A stretch of DNA of 64,000 nt from Limnanthes douglasii subsp. nivea. Lineage: Eukaryota; Streptophyta; Magnoliopsida; Brassicales; Limnanthaceae. Made by a program: the position numbers and the translations under genes. Under the pieces are notes generated by a model. That model saw only the letters and a list, made by a program, of their open reading frames with translations, did no database searches and was not told the DNA's origin. The stretch is from positions 62,454,742 to 62,518,741 of the forward strand of contig JAUPFV010000005.1 in the NCBI GenBank assembly GCA_036936605.1. Reading direction: 5' to 3'. How positions within the stretch are numbered: the stretch's first letter is position 1; each line of letters opens with the position of its first letter. This document shows positions 23,745 through 34,840 of the stretch, one piece after another.

Positions 23745-25109
23745 ATAAGTACATAGTGCATCATCCTCGTGCGCTATAAAAAAATATACATTAGAAACCG
23801 ATCGTGATAAGCAGCTCGTAATATAACAAACTCATCCAATATTTTGGTCGAGAAACTACTCGATGATGTGCCATACATTTTAATTATTTATCAAGTGCAA
23901 CTTTGCTACCATACAGTTTATAAATAGAACTCTCTATCGTTTTGAAATTTAGAACTAAATTCTCTCTAACACCACATCATCCACTTAAGTTTTCATACAG
24001 ACCCTTAAGGACATCTTTAACTATTATCGAACATCTCTAACTTTGCATTTAAAAATATGTAGTCATTAGTAGCCCATGTTTCTCCCATAAGTTTAGCGCA
24101 AGAATAGTATTTTTTAATGGTCGTATAGAATATGCAAAAGAAACCACCCACCTTCTCATTGAATTATTGTTAGTTCATGGACATATGATATCCAATTTGT
24201 TGTTTAACGTATAAAACTACATAGGAACTATTCAACTCTGATTGTTTCAACAACCTTTTAATTATACAATAATATCTCTAAAGTGGCTTGCAAAACTGAT
24301 CCAGACAAATCACAAAAATATTTCAGTTGAAACGCATAAGTTGCATTGCAAATAAAATATCAACTTTTTCCCAAAAACAAATCAAAATTCAACTAACTTG
24401 AGCAAATGAAATGTTTAGAGTATCCACTTTCCACACTTTCCATTCTGAAACATAATTTTGCAACTTAAATATAACATGTTTTACAACTAGAAAATACTAT
24501 GTTTCGTTATTACATATTACACAAAACTTATTATACTAGCTATAATATACCATGTTTCATTGTTACACATTTCATAAAACATGTTATAGTATATTTTAAA
24601 ATTGGAAAATACCATGTTTTACTAGTCCTCATTTCACAAAATTGATACGAAAAATCGCAAGCGTACGATTTCTGTTGTAGTTTTAGAGTATTTAATACTC
24701 AGAATATCAAACCCACCTAATGAATGAATCGTTTTATTTTAGATCTAAAATAAAATAAACTACTCATTTAAAAAAAATAATAAATAAATTTTAATTAACC
24801 AAAAATAAAATAAAATAAAAAATTATATAAATTAAATTAAATAATAAAAATTAGATCTAGAGAGGTTATTTTTGAATAAAAATTAAATAAAAACACTTAA
24901 CTAAATTGAATGAGATTTATATTAGAAACAATCTGGAGTTAATTAAACTTGTATAAACAATTCTATGCTTTTTATCTAATTTATATAATTTAAATTAAAC
25001 TCACATTCTTTAAATTAAAATATAGGGTGTTGTGATTACTTATTCAATAGGTAATACTTATTCAATTGGGGCATAAAAACTAAAAATCTAGTTCAGATTT
25101 CAATATGTC
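23745..25109. other. AT-rich spacer with CATGTTTTACAA-type motifs
   Basis: No gene. From 24430 to 24650 phrases such as AACATGTTTTACAAC, CTATGTTTCG and CCATGTTTTAC recur. Near 24650 a phrase with GCAAGCGTACGATTTC may belong to the edge of an old non-autonomous LTR element that continues to about 26340. This identification is weak. Confidence 0.35.
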
Positions 25110-25125
25110 ATGGTCGTAGCGTACT

Positions 25126-25343
25126 TTTTTTTTCGGAGGGAACCCGCAGCCGCTACTCAGAGTGCAATGAGTGCGCACAGGGTAAACCCTCAGTCTGACG
25201 CGATAGCCTGCAAACCAACGCCAGAAGGTAAACCACACAAGGTGACAGGCTCAGCCGAGAAAGCGTATGTAGAGGGACTCGAACTCATGACCTTTTGGTC
25301 ATAAGAATGCCATACTCAACCAATTCGGCTACCCCCTTGAGGG
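25126..25343 (-). mobile_element. tRNA-derived SINE, copy 1
   Basis: On the minus strand the element starts near 25343 with a tRNA-like head containing a Pol III A box (TAGCCGAATTGG) and B box (GAGTTCGAGTCCC), followed by a tRNA-unrelated body and a short A-tail seen as T9-10 at its left end. Target site copies ATGGTCGTAGCGTACT stand at 25110-25125 and 25344-25359. Confidence 0.88.
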
Positions 25344-25359
25344 ATGGTCGTAGCGTACT

Positions 25360-25577
25360 TTTTTTTTCGGAGGGAACCCGCAGCCGCTACTCAGAGTGCA
25401 ATGAGTGCGCACAGGGTAAACCCTCAGTCTGACGCGATAGCCTGCAAACCAACGCCAGAAGGTAAACCACTCAAGGTGACAGGCTCAGCCGAGAAAGCGT
25501 ATGCAGAGGGACTCGAACTCATGACCTTTTGGTTATAAGAATGCCATGCTCAACCAACTCGGCTACCCCTTGGGGGC
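25360..25577 (-). mobile_element. tRNA-derived SINE, copy 2
   Basis: Nearly identical to copy 1 and offset by exactly 234 bp. A box TAGCCGAGTTGG is at 25554-25565 and the B box at 25508-25520 (minus strand). Flanked by the same 16-bp target site at 25344-25359 and again at 25578-25593, so three target-site copies enclose two elements. Confidence 0.88.
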
Positions 25578-25593
25578 ATGGTCGTAGCGTACT

Positions 25594-26805
25594 ACTTATT
25601 CAACCTAGTGATATTGATACAGTTCAGACAGAGACTTTACCTCTCGGTCTCGGTTATAAATCTATTATCGGGCAAGGGAACCCATAAGTAATTGCAAGCG
25701 TTAAGTTTAATATCAATTCTAAAGAATATATATAAAATAAAATTTTAAAATAGAATAAAAATCATATAGTTATTGTATTTACGAACAAAAAGGATTAACT
25801 CATCCTAATGTTGTTTATAGTTTTAAGAATAAAATCAGAGAAGAGAAGAATAAAAGAAAAATAGTGTTAGATCTCATGGTTTGATGCGTCTTAGGGTTTT
25901 TATTTATAGTAAAAGTTATGGGCTTTCTATTAACCCTAATCTTCGGAAAATAAAACACATTATAATATTTATTTAATAAAATAAAATATATTTTTTTCTT
26001 TTAAATCATATAATAGAATATTATAACTTATTATCGAAGACCAAATATTTTATTATCCTAAAAATAAAATCATAATATTTATCAAATAAAATAAAAGAAT
26101 TATATTATTCTTTTAAATTAAATAATAAAGATATTATAATTTATTCTTTAGGAAACTATATTATTTAGATGGTGATCTTCAATTAATTTCTTATCTTTTT
26201 TTCATTTCTTTCTTTTATTCTTTCTTGAATTATTTTCAAGTCTTTAGGTTTTATCTCCCTCTTTAATTATAGCTTCTATGGGAAATCTTAACTTATTTTT
26301 GCTTCTTTTGTTCCAATTTCACTAATAAATAAAAATTAACCAAATGAGAGTAATGTATTTTGCAAATCAAGGATAATTATCATTTGATCAAAAATCGATA
26401 ATATTATATTTCATAATTGATTGTAGTGTATTTTGCAACCCTATATAACATGATTTATAACTATACATTTTTGCAACAAGTGATAATACTATGTTTTGCA
26501 ACAAACGATGATACTATGTTTCCAAACTTCAATATTTGGTTTTCTTACATTTAATGTTTTGGTAAAAATTATTATACCATGTTTTGTAACCCGATATACC
26601 ATGTTTTGCAAATAAACTACATAATATTTCATAATTTAACATATCTCAATAACGAGAATACTATGTTCACCAAAAAATATTATCCTCCAGATATACGGTC
26701 TTGAATATTATTTTACTATTAATGTACTAACTTGAATAATATTTTCAAACTAACGTATGGTCTAGAATTATTTATTCGTTAAATTAATTTAACGTATATA
26801 TATTA
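25594..26805. other. AT-rich, possible relic of a non-autonomous LTR element
   Basis: No coding frame. The stretch near 25640-25700 (TTTACCTCTCGGTC..GGGAACCCATAAGTAATTGCAAGCG) resembles phrases common in plant non-coding LTR elements, and GCAAGCG also occurs near 24657. From 26340 to 26660 lies another patch of ATGTTTTGCAA-type motifs. Confidence 0.35.
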
Positions 26806-27350
26806 TCTATTGGTTGTTGTGTTACAGAAATGATGAACCTTCATATATGAACTTCTCTTTATAAGGTTTAATCTATGAGTCTAGCACGTAGTCGACCCTT
26901 CATTTTGCTTATCTGAACGATCACTATATTTCTATTAAGTTTTCGTTCATGTTAAAAATAGTGGTATACCAAACCACTTTGTTCCAAGCCTTCAAAAAAA
27001 TTAAACTTCTAATTCTCTTGAAGTGTATATTTTTGTTCATATGTCATTCACATAACATGTGATTTATGATCAAATATATATTATCACTAATAACACAAGA
27101 AAACCCACAATTTTTTTCTTCCATAATATTTTAAACATTATAACGCTCATTCTTAACTATATTGCTTCTCCATTCATCATGATTGAAAACCCAAAACAAA
27201 AATGCCATATTAGTGAAGTTTATACCTATTATTTCAAACAATTGAATCACATATCTAACCAATTTATACGTATCCATGATAAGCATTCGTGGGAACTACC
27301 GTGATAAATTTATACTCATCATGTGTGTAAAAATAAAGTTTATCATGACG
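26806..27350 (-). pseudogene. Mutator-like (MULE) transposase relic, MULE-2
   Basis: Read on the minus strand it matches the MULE transposase core in order: FPRMLIMD then TYKLVRY (the block usually written LIMDxTYKTNRY, carrying the first catalytic Asp), LFEIIGI, CGFSCVISDNIYL (usual VIVTDRELALM; second Asp position shifted to Ser-Asp), CE*HMNKN (usual CRWHINKN), WNKVVWYTTIF, IKPYKEKF and HHFCNTTTNR (usual MHFGNTTTNR). Stops and one-base changes are scattered. The relic also aligns at DNA level with MULE-1 at the right edge, for example around 27095-27180 against 63480-63560. No terminal inverted repeats were found. Confidence 0.68.
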
Positions 27351-28314
27351 TTAGATCCTTCATCTGCGTGACTATGTGATTACAAATATTAGAGCCATAC
27401 TCTGAATCGATATTTTTATGTTATTGAATATATCATACAGAGGTATCCCATGAAGGCTAGAGTTTATACCAATATTTATTATTATATTTTTATTTCACCA
27501 TAACTGTATATCATTGAAAGTATTTGGTTGGTGCGCAGTTGTGTATGTCAAAAATCACATTTAACGAGGAAAAATTATCAGTTTTGATCGGCTAACCTAC
27601 TAATTTAAAAGAATAATTTTTGTTAATATTAGTTGATTTTTTTTCCTGATCTTTTACCTTAAAGGCTTTCTTCTAATGGTCGGCTTCTACCTTTATAATA
27701 TGGATCACATATTTTAACTATAATTATAAACTCAGATTCTTTACCAACCTGTTTCACCTACAAGGTTATAACATCTAGACTATAATATCCATAGGTTAGA
27801 AAATGCGAGCGTAATCCTCTAACACTAATATTTCGCCAATATTTATCTCCTACAAACCTAAAACAACAAACAAAATTTGTACGTATGCGTGAGGTAAAAT
27901 TTCACAACATATCAATATTGTATGTTCCAACATAACAATATTGTGTTTCGCAATATGTTTATTTCGTATTCTTCAAATTAGTTATATAAGATTTTGTAAC
28001 TTGTTTATATTAAGTTTTGAAAATATTGGCATAGACTTTAGTATTAGTAGGCGATGTTGCAAAATGATAAGAGGAATTATTTAGCGATAGTATTTCACCA
28101 AAATTGTCATACTATATCACAAAAAGCAAACATAGAACATGAAAAAACCAATGGATCAATGGTATACTAGGTCGAACAGACTTTGCTAGGGATTTGGTGA
28201 AATAATGTATAAGTATGTTTTAGAACGAAACATCAAGGTTCTTTGAAGATGATGAATTTGGGGGGAAGATTTTAGAAACAATGTTCATATTGAGATTTTC
28301 TTGTAGAGATTCAT
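27351..28314. other. Spacer right of MULE-2
   Basis: No convincing gene. Some of it may be the N-terminal part of the MULE relic, unreadable now. A further patch of TATTGTGTTTCGCAATATG-like motifs lies at 27900-28110. Confidence 0.3.
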
Positions 28315-28580
28315 TAAGGTTCTAATAAGGATAAGTATGTAACTGAGCCAACATATTAGAACAAAGGAAAGTTATTGGTGATTTGATGTTGATAAGTAGG
28401 TTATAAAGACATTATATCGGCCCAAAATAAGGTTGTTGGTGAATTAATGATGATAAGTAGGTCATGAAGCCAACACATTGGCCCAAATAGAGGTTTTTGG
28501 TAAATTGATGCTCATAAATAGGTCATAAAAACCAACATATCATCCAAAAGAAAGGTTGTTGGTGAAATAATAGTCAAATA
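28315..28580. repeat. 61-bp tandem repeat, about four copies
   Basis: The phrase GTTGTTGGTGAATTAATG, with variants, recurs at 28371, 28432, 28493 and 28555. Each is followed by GATAAGTAGGTCAT and a CCAACATATTGGCCCAAA-like end. Period 61-62 bp. Confidence 0.82.
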
Positions 28581-28839
28581 TCAATCATTTCAATACCATT
28601 ATAACATTAAGTTACTCAATATAATATTTTTATTCTGCATAGAGAACAAAATAAAATTATTCAATGGGATCAAAATTTACCTCCTCGAGAAAGTGCAAAG
28701 TTAAGAAATAGTACCCTTAAAAATGTTCCATAAAGATAAGAAGACCACTATATATTTAAATCATATAAAGTATCTTCAAGACCATAAAGATTCATGTAGG
28801 TAACAATATTGTTTTTTCGTATTTTTATAAAGGCATAAA

Positions 28840-29935
28840 GAGTTTTGATTCCCAGTTATGGATTAACACTACTACAAAATAAGAGCATACATCAATATAA
28901 GATAAAATGGTAAGAAAGTTTGTCACGTTACCTAAAAGAAAATATTTATTAGTTGTAAATGGACTTACAAAACCAAATTGGGGTCCATGGATAGTATAAA
29001 GAGACATAAAACATGACTTGTGACAACAGATTATACTCATAGTAAAAGTATTGGCATTAAGTATACTTTCTCTTTAGTTTCATGAATGAATTATTTAAGA
29101 AGAGTAATGGTACTATTTGTACATATTAATCTAAAGTTTCATCAAATAGATGTTCAGACCATTTTTATTAATGGTGATATTGAGAAAATGATCTATATGG
29201 TATTATCTGAGAAATTTTTAATAAGTGATTCAAATTTTATAGTATGTAAACATAAAAAATCTACTTTTAAGCTTAAACAGACTTCTTAAAGTGGTAGCAT
29301 AAGTTCCTAGACATAGTAGTCTTGTTTGGTTTTGAGATGAACTCGGTTGAGGAACGTGGGTATCAAAGATTTAGTGGAAGTAAGTTCATATTTTTAGTAG
29401 CCCTTGAAGACCTCTATTGAAAAACAAAATATGTTAGAGAGTCTTTAGATACATAAAATAAATAAAATGATACATGTAGACATATATGAAATAAAATAAT
29501 ATGGAGATCATTAGATAAACTATACACTAAATAATAATTCATGCATCATATTATTATTAGATGGGGTGCAATATCATTGAAATTTTTTATGCAAACTTGA
29601 ATTGAATCATCCGCTATAGTGAAAATATTTTTTGCATGAGACATCCAACCAAGCATTGTGGTTATTGATTTTATCAATGGACTATGTATTGTTACAGAGA
29701 TAAAATATTCCATTAAAATGTATTGTGACGGATATAAAAAAAGATTTCATGAAACTGTATTGTGACAATAACTCAACAATTCAGTACTCCAAGAGTTCAC
29801 GTATGTTAAAAAAAGAGTTCATAGACATCAAATAAGTATTGAAAACATCGACATAAGCTTTATGGTAACATGTCCTCTTAAGTCTTATAAAAATAGTATT
29901 GCTTTCAAATTTTTCAAAGCACACCATTAAGATGA
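28840..29935 (+). pseudogene. Copia-1 reverse transcriptase/RNase H relic
   Basis: Ty1/copia polymerase in heavily mutated form. Recognisable in order: SQLW, SCKWTYKTKLGS (about 28950), LKFHQIDVQTIFINGDIEKMIYM (29114-29200; usual LHQMDVKTAFLNGDLEE), VCKHKKSTFKLKQTS (usual VCKLKKSIYGLKQAS), FGFEMN and YQRFSGSKFIFLV (about 29325-29400). The YVDD block is replaced by ALEDLY and is non-functional. RNase H end blocks are readable as ISIENIDISFM, CPLKSY and FKFFKAHH near 29837-29930. Many stops and shifts. Gag, protease and integrase are not seen upstream, so this is a 5'-deleted or badly decayed copy. Confidence 0.78.
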
Positions 29936-30359
29936 TTATTGTTGATTTAGAGGATTGTTGATTTTAGTGGGAGTTTTACAAGAACCGATATATATATATA
30001 TATATATATTTTTGTAATTATTTTGGTTTATTGCAACATATGACTTAGCTAAGTTCATTGACTTCTCTAATTTGTTAAGTAGAAATCTAATTAAGAAGGA
30101 CCAGTTTAAGTAGATATGTGTAATTGCATTTCGTATTTTTATTATGATACGCATCATAATTTATTAATGTAATTGATTAATGGAGATAATATGATTATTG
30201 TTGCACCCAATCGCTTATAGTGTGATGGAGATAACTTTAGTTATTTATCGTTCATCGTCATATACCGAATTGTTTAGTTCATCTATAAACAATATAGATC
30301 CATGTATTCCATTAAGTAAATTCATTATTTGGTAGTATATGGTGATCCAAGTTGGAGAG
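29936..30359 (+). other. Copia-1 3' non-coding region
   Basis: AT-rich with a short TA microsatellite at 29990-30009. A purine-rich CCAAGTTGGAGAG stands immediately before the LTR (30347-30359) as the likely polypurine tract. Confidence 0.5.
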
Positions 30360-31009
30360 TGTTAGAAATTATGATAAGCCGATGATTAGTATTGTATTTA
30401 ACCAATTATTAGTAGACATTCTAATTGATAAAATAACCAATTTATTAAATAATTGAGAATTTGACCAATAAAATAAAGCCCATTATTATGGAGGTATTAT
30501 GTAGAACGTATTATGTAGATAACGGGTCAATGTGTGGGACCGATGACGAATTAAGCCCAAATATTGACACTTAATTCTAAACAATTTGTTTAAGAAAAGA
30601 ATGAATAAAAAAAATTAGTTAGGTTATGGCCTTTGACCATAAAGCGAACTAAAGGGTGTGAATAAAATTAGAATAAAGTTTAATCATAATTACTTTCACA
30701 AATAAAAATACATGCATTTTTATTCATATACTTATTGTACTTCTTCTCTACTTTTGATGTTGCATATATTAACGCATAAATTATTTGAGCACTTATTATT
30801 TAAGATTGAAGAACCTAATACATAAAATATCATATAAGGATTCAAGCATATAAAAGCAAAGTGAAAATCATAGTTCGAAAACATTACTACTAAAATGTCT
30901 AGTATTACAAGTAAGTTATTCCATCTTTCTAGTATTATAATTGGTAAATAAATAAAATTATTTTATTAGAAAATATAAAATAGATTAAGAGAATTGATTT
31001 AATCTAACA
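30360..31009 (+). repeat. Copia-1 3' LTR (650 bp)
   Basis: Starts TGTTAGA and ends TCTAACA, a perfect 7-bp terminal inverted repeat, and is preceded by a polypurine-like tract. No second LTR was found upstream, so the boundary rests on the termini and on position after the RNase H relic. Confidence 0.75.
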
Positions 31010-31448
31010 ATTTGATCCCGTTATTTTGATGCAATAATAATAATATTGTAGTATAAATTTAAACAAAGTGAAATAAAATATATCATGTAGCTTTTGCGTA
31101 TGACTCTAAAAATATAATGTAAATTTATTTGTTTAGATACAATTAAGTTATCACTTTTAATTAAAAGACGTTATAGAAAAACACTTGAATTTTAAGAAGA
31201 GCAAAAAAATATGAATACTTAGTGATTTACATTTTGTATTTGTTTATACAAATCGGCCTTCAACATAATACTTATTTGATTCTAATACTATGGTGAAGAC
31301 CAGGCTATGAAGTGTTTTCATATTTACATATGAAACTATCCTTATATGATAGAGTTAATGGTCTTAATGAACCTAAAACTCAAGAAATTGAATTAGGGTT
31401 AAAGTTAGAAAGAAGAAGAGAAAGACGGTTGTGTTTTATTTTTTCGAG

Positions 31449-31451
<3 letters not shown>
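31010..31451. other. AT-rich spacer, with possible LTR/PBS fragment
   Basis: No gene. Near 31277-31400 the sequence (TTTGATTCTAATACTATGGTGAAGACC and onward) is homologous to 38120-38250. On the minus strand it reads like GTATCAGAATC, close to the initiator-Met PBS motif, so both may be the LTR/PBS border of related minus-strand copia relics. Confidence 0.4.
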
Positions 31452-31523
<72 letters not shown>

Positions 31524-31533
31524 TTATATATAT
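31452..31533. repeat. (TA)n microsatellite, ~80 bp
   Basis: Long, nearly pure TA tract with a few TTTA interruptions at its right end. It creates a false Ile-Tyr repeat frame. Confidence 0.95.
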
Positions 31534-31665
31534 AAAATTAGGTTTGTTATAATGCTATTTATATTTATAAAACTGGATTCTGTAAATTATTTAACAATAC
31601 CTGAATTAAATTAATTTTTCTTAATTTATCACACAATTCTTATCTCTTATTAATTATACCTTTTT

Positions 31666-31890
31666 TTTTCTTTTTTTTTCGGAGGGAACCCGCAGCCGCT
31701 ACTCAGAGTGTAATGAGTGCGCACAAGGTAAACCCTCAGTCTGACGCGATAGCCTGCAAACTAACGCCAGAAGGTAAACCACACAAGGTGACAGGCTCAA
31801 CCGAGAAATCATATGTAGAGGGACTCGAACTCATGACATTTTGGTCATAAGAATGCCATACTCAACCAACTCGGCTACCCCCTTGGGGGC
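31666..31890 (-). mobile_element. tRNA-derived SINE, copy 3
   Basis: Same family as the pair at 25126-25577, minus strand. It starts GCCCCCAAGGGGGTAGCC at 31890, with A box TAGCCGAGTTGG and B box GAGTTCGAGTCCC, and ends in a T-rich (A-tail) stretch. Its own 15-bp target duplication TAATTATACCTTTTT is at 31651-31665 and 31891-31905, which fixes the element's true ends. Confidence 0.9.
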
Positions 31891-32039
31891 TAATTATACC
31901 TTTTTATTTAATTCTCAAGTTGTTATGGTTTGATGTATTAGCCTCTGCATGTGAGTATAACCCTTATTGAGATTTTAGAGCCCAATAACTAAAACATTGG
32001 ATTAGTGGACCATATGTCAAGCCAACATTTAACTCAACT

Positions 32040-32560
32040 AGTATTTGCAATGCATACCTCCATGATACTTTTTTTTCCCAAAAAAATGCTTTCATTGATG
32101 TTGAAAAAAAAGAGTTTTACAGACTGTTAAGAGCATCATTTTGTGAGCTATAAGCTCATTGATTACAAAAGTTCTCCTATCGAATAGTCTTCATCTGTAT
32201 TCTTCCTTTGTGATACTCCTTTGTCTTTCTTTTGTCTTTCCATCAACAGCACTCTCTCCTTTTGTACTTCCATCCTTCACAATCCTCCTCTTGTGTCCTC
32301 CTACTAATCCTTCTTGATAGCTTCTGAAACCCTCCAATCTTCGCTTCTGTTGCTTAGATATAACCTGCAAAGCAAAACATATAGTCAAGTATTTCAACTT
32401 GCTAACAATGTCAGACATGAAATATACCTTAAAACATATAGCTAGCTTATTAATAATATCGAAAATGTCCTAAACCCATAGCCCAACTTAGAAAAAATTT
32501 CTTGACTTTTATCTACAGCTACCATAGGTTCTTGCAAAGCTAAGATATTAATATGTAGGT
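32040..32560 (-). pseudogene. LINE-like endonuclease fragment with 3' tail
   Basis: On the minus strand near 32555-32470 one reads INILALQEPMVAVDKSQEIF and KLGYGF, which fit the start of plant L1 endonucleases (usual NxxILALQEP). Lower down, 32170-32060 resembles an L1 3' end: TTGTAATCAATGAGC, CTGTAAAACTC, ATCAATGAAAGC and an A-run. The part between (32418-32191), an open basic frame of 75 codons, is unassigned. The copy is internally deleted or rearranged. Confidence 0.42.
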
Positions 32561-33111
32561 ATAATATATAACTTAAGATTGATTATTTTCATTTAATTGG
32601 ATAAATGACAACATGCATAAATAATATGAATCTATATGTAATGAGACATTCTAAGTTTCGAATATCCTTAAAATATCCAACTTGGATCATTCACATGTAT
32701 TGAAATTTATCCATATGACTGTGCACTTAGAAAACGTTGTTGTTTATAGATTATTCACTGTATGTCGTATCATGTCAGATGATAGCTAACAATAAAACCA
32801 AAAGTATCATCCATAAATTGTCTTTGCACAACTCATCATATGATAAATATATTATAAAATACTATCATAATGACTCTCTAATTCTTATAGAGTGTAACAT
32901 GAATCGACACGTCCAAGTAATCACTACGTGTTGACTTCCAATTGGTCATACTGAATTGAATTTGAGATCGCTTAATATAAAAAAAAACTTAAGGATAAGA
33001 AAAATACTAGAATATTATATTTTTTGAATAAATATAAGCATATAATCTAAAGTAATAATAATGAAAGTCTCAAAATAATAGTTTATAAAATATCACCACT
33101 AAATCTAAATA
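32561..33111. other. AT-rich spacer
   Basis: No gene or clear repeat seen. It probably includes 3' non-coding sequence of the minus-strand Copia-2, but no polypurine tract or LTR end could be fixed. Confidence 0.3.
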
Positions 33112-34440
33112 CCCTCTAAACTAATGAGACCCATGCAAACGTATGTCTGAGAAAGACTAAGGGTGATAGCACACTAGTGAAAAAATATACAATGTTTGAG
33201 TGTGTATTGATGTGCTTAACTATGCTATGGCCATTATGGATTCGTTCACTTACAAATAGGAACTTAATATCTATATGTTTATACTTGTTGGAGCTACAGT
33301 TTCCATTCGAGAACATGACAATTGAACTGTTACCATGGCAGAGTTGAAGAGGTGTTTCAATTCCCTTCAACATACACAATGTCGTCACAAAGTTCCTCAA
33401 TCAAAGTGCATGTGTGGATGTTGTGAAACATGCCACATAATTGGCTTCAATAGTAGAGTTTGGTTTATACTATTCTAGGATATGACACCTCCAATCATAA
33501 CGATTATATAGTTATTAGTAGATTTTTTAATTCTACACATTTTGAAAAAAAAAATACATCCGCATAACCTACGGTCTCCAAGTTATCCGATATAATGTTT
33601 GTCAACCTGTATTGTTTGATATTCTTCATATACTAGAGCACCCTCTTTACAACATTCTAATGGGCAAACCTCATATTGCTCAAGTAAATTCCCAACATTC
33701 CAATTATGAATGATATGTATGGTCTCACACATACTTGAGCATACATGAGACTTCTAACAATTAAATCATATCGGTGTATTTTCATGATCTGAATTATTGA
33801 TTCCGTCTTATGGCACTAATAGAGTGAAAACTTATCACCTTTAACTAAAGGGTTACCCATGAATTTTTTATTTTTCAAACCATAACGATAAATCTGTTTT
33901 CAATGTATGTCTTTTATTAAAGACCCAAGATGCCACGAGGAAAATTCCTTACTATTTGGATCCTCAACATATAAAATACTTCACCAAGGTTTATTATGTC
34001 AATTTTTTTGTCAAAAAACTCATGGTATCATGTAATAAACCTATATCACTCATGGACAATAGTATTTTATCTACATAAAATACTTAATCGATCATTTTAC
34101 TTCCACTGAACTTGTGATACATACAATCTTCTACAAGATTCATCTCAAAACCCGATGAGATGATTGTATAATGGAAATTTTGGTACCACTAACGAGATAC
34201 AGGTTTGAGTCCATATATGAAGTTTTTTAGTTTACACACCATCGAATTTAGGTGTTTAGACACAAAGTATTCAGGTTGTTGCATATAAATAGTTTATTTA
34301 ACGTCTCTATTGAGAAATGTCGTCTTAATATCCATCTGATGAACTTCCATATCAAATTGAGAAACTAGAGCCATGATTGTCCTATGTATGTACATTGATT
34401 AAACTTGAGACAATGTATCAAAGTAGTTGATGAGTTTTGA
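33112..34440 (-). pseudogene. Copia-2 reverse transcriptase and RNase H relic
   Basis: Ty1/copia polymerase on the minus strand, with many stops. Blocks in order from high to low coordinate: INYFDTLSQV, EVHQMDIKTTFLNRDVK (usual LHQMDVKTAFLNGDLE), VCKLKNFIYGLKPVSR, FGFEMN, MYHKFSGSKMI, FYVDKILLSMSD (usual YVDDILL; second Asp is Lys), then RSLMYAQVCVRPYI, GMLGIYLSN, VGYADVFF and finally FSNGNCSSNKYKHIDIKFL near 33280. Active-site loss at the YVDD motif and frequent stops show a dead copy. Confidence 0.8.
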
Positions 34441-34449
34441 GAAAGTCTG

Positions 34450-34840
34450 GGGGTGATTATGCGATACGAGAATCTCTTAGTATCAATATAGATGAATTCA
34501 CTTTGTTTAGGAGCTGTTTTAGAGAGAGAAAGTGAGAGCTTAGCTTAAGTAGAGAGAGAAAGTATTATATTATTCATCTTAGGATATGTGAAGCGTGTGT
34601 GGTCCTTTTATAGTACAATTGCGGACCCCACACGCTTTAATTCCCATTTATTACATTTTTAGTCCCTATATCTTATTTTCTTCCTATTCTGGCTATTTCT
34701 TTGCTAGTTTATACAATTTTCCCCTCACACAATTTCCTCTCTGCATTTTCCTCCTATCGTATTTCTTCTTTACAATTTTCTCATATCATGTTTCTTCTTC
34801 ACACTTTTGTCCTTGTCTTTTATTCTTCCTTATCAGTAGT
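34450..34840 (-). mobile_element. LTR-like insert inside Copia-2
   Basis: The copia reading is interrupted exactly between its GCKWLFKTK block (about 34930) and its INYFDTLSQV block (about 34420). The insert, read on the minus strand, has a TATA box (ACTATAAAAGG near 34603), GCGTGTGTGG/CCACACGC inverted repeats around it, and a CT-rich leader with TTTCTCTCTC. That is the layout of an LTR promoter, so a solo LTR is the simplest reading. The exact ends and target duplication are not resolved. Confidence 0.45.

Noticed and set aside
25110..25538. Two near-identical 64-codon plus-strand frames
   Set aside because: They are the antisense side of the two SINE copies plus target site; SINEs are non-coding.
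25540..25575. tRNA gene on the minus strand
   Set aside because: A and B boxes are present, but there is no complete cloverleaf or acceptor stem. The sequence repeats with target-site duplications, so it is a SINE head.
28867..28884. CACTACTACAAAAT as a CACTA transposon terminus
   Set aside because: The same bases translate as part of the Copia-1 polymerase lead-in (SQLWINTTTK), and no matching inverted end exists.
31312..31614. 100-codon frame with an Ile-Tyr run
   Set aside because: It is made by the (TA)n microsatellite.
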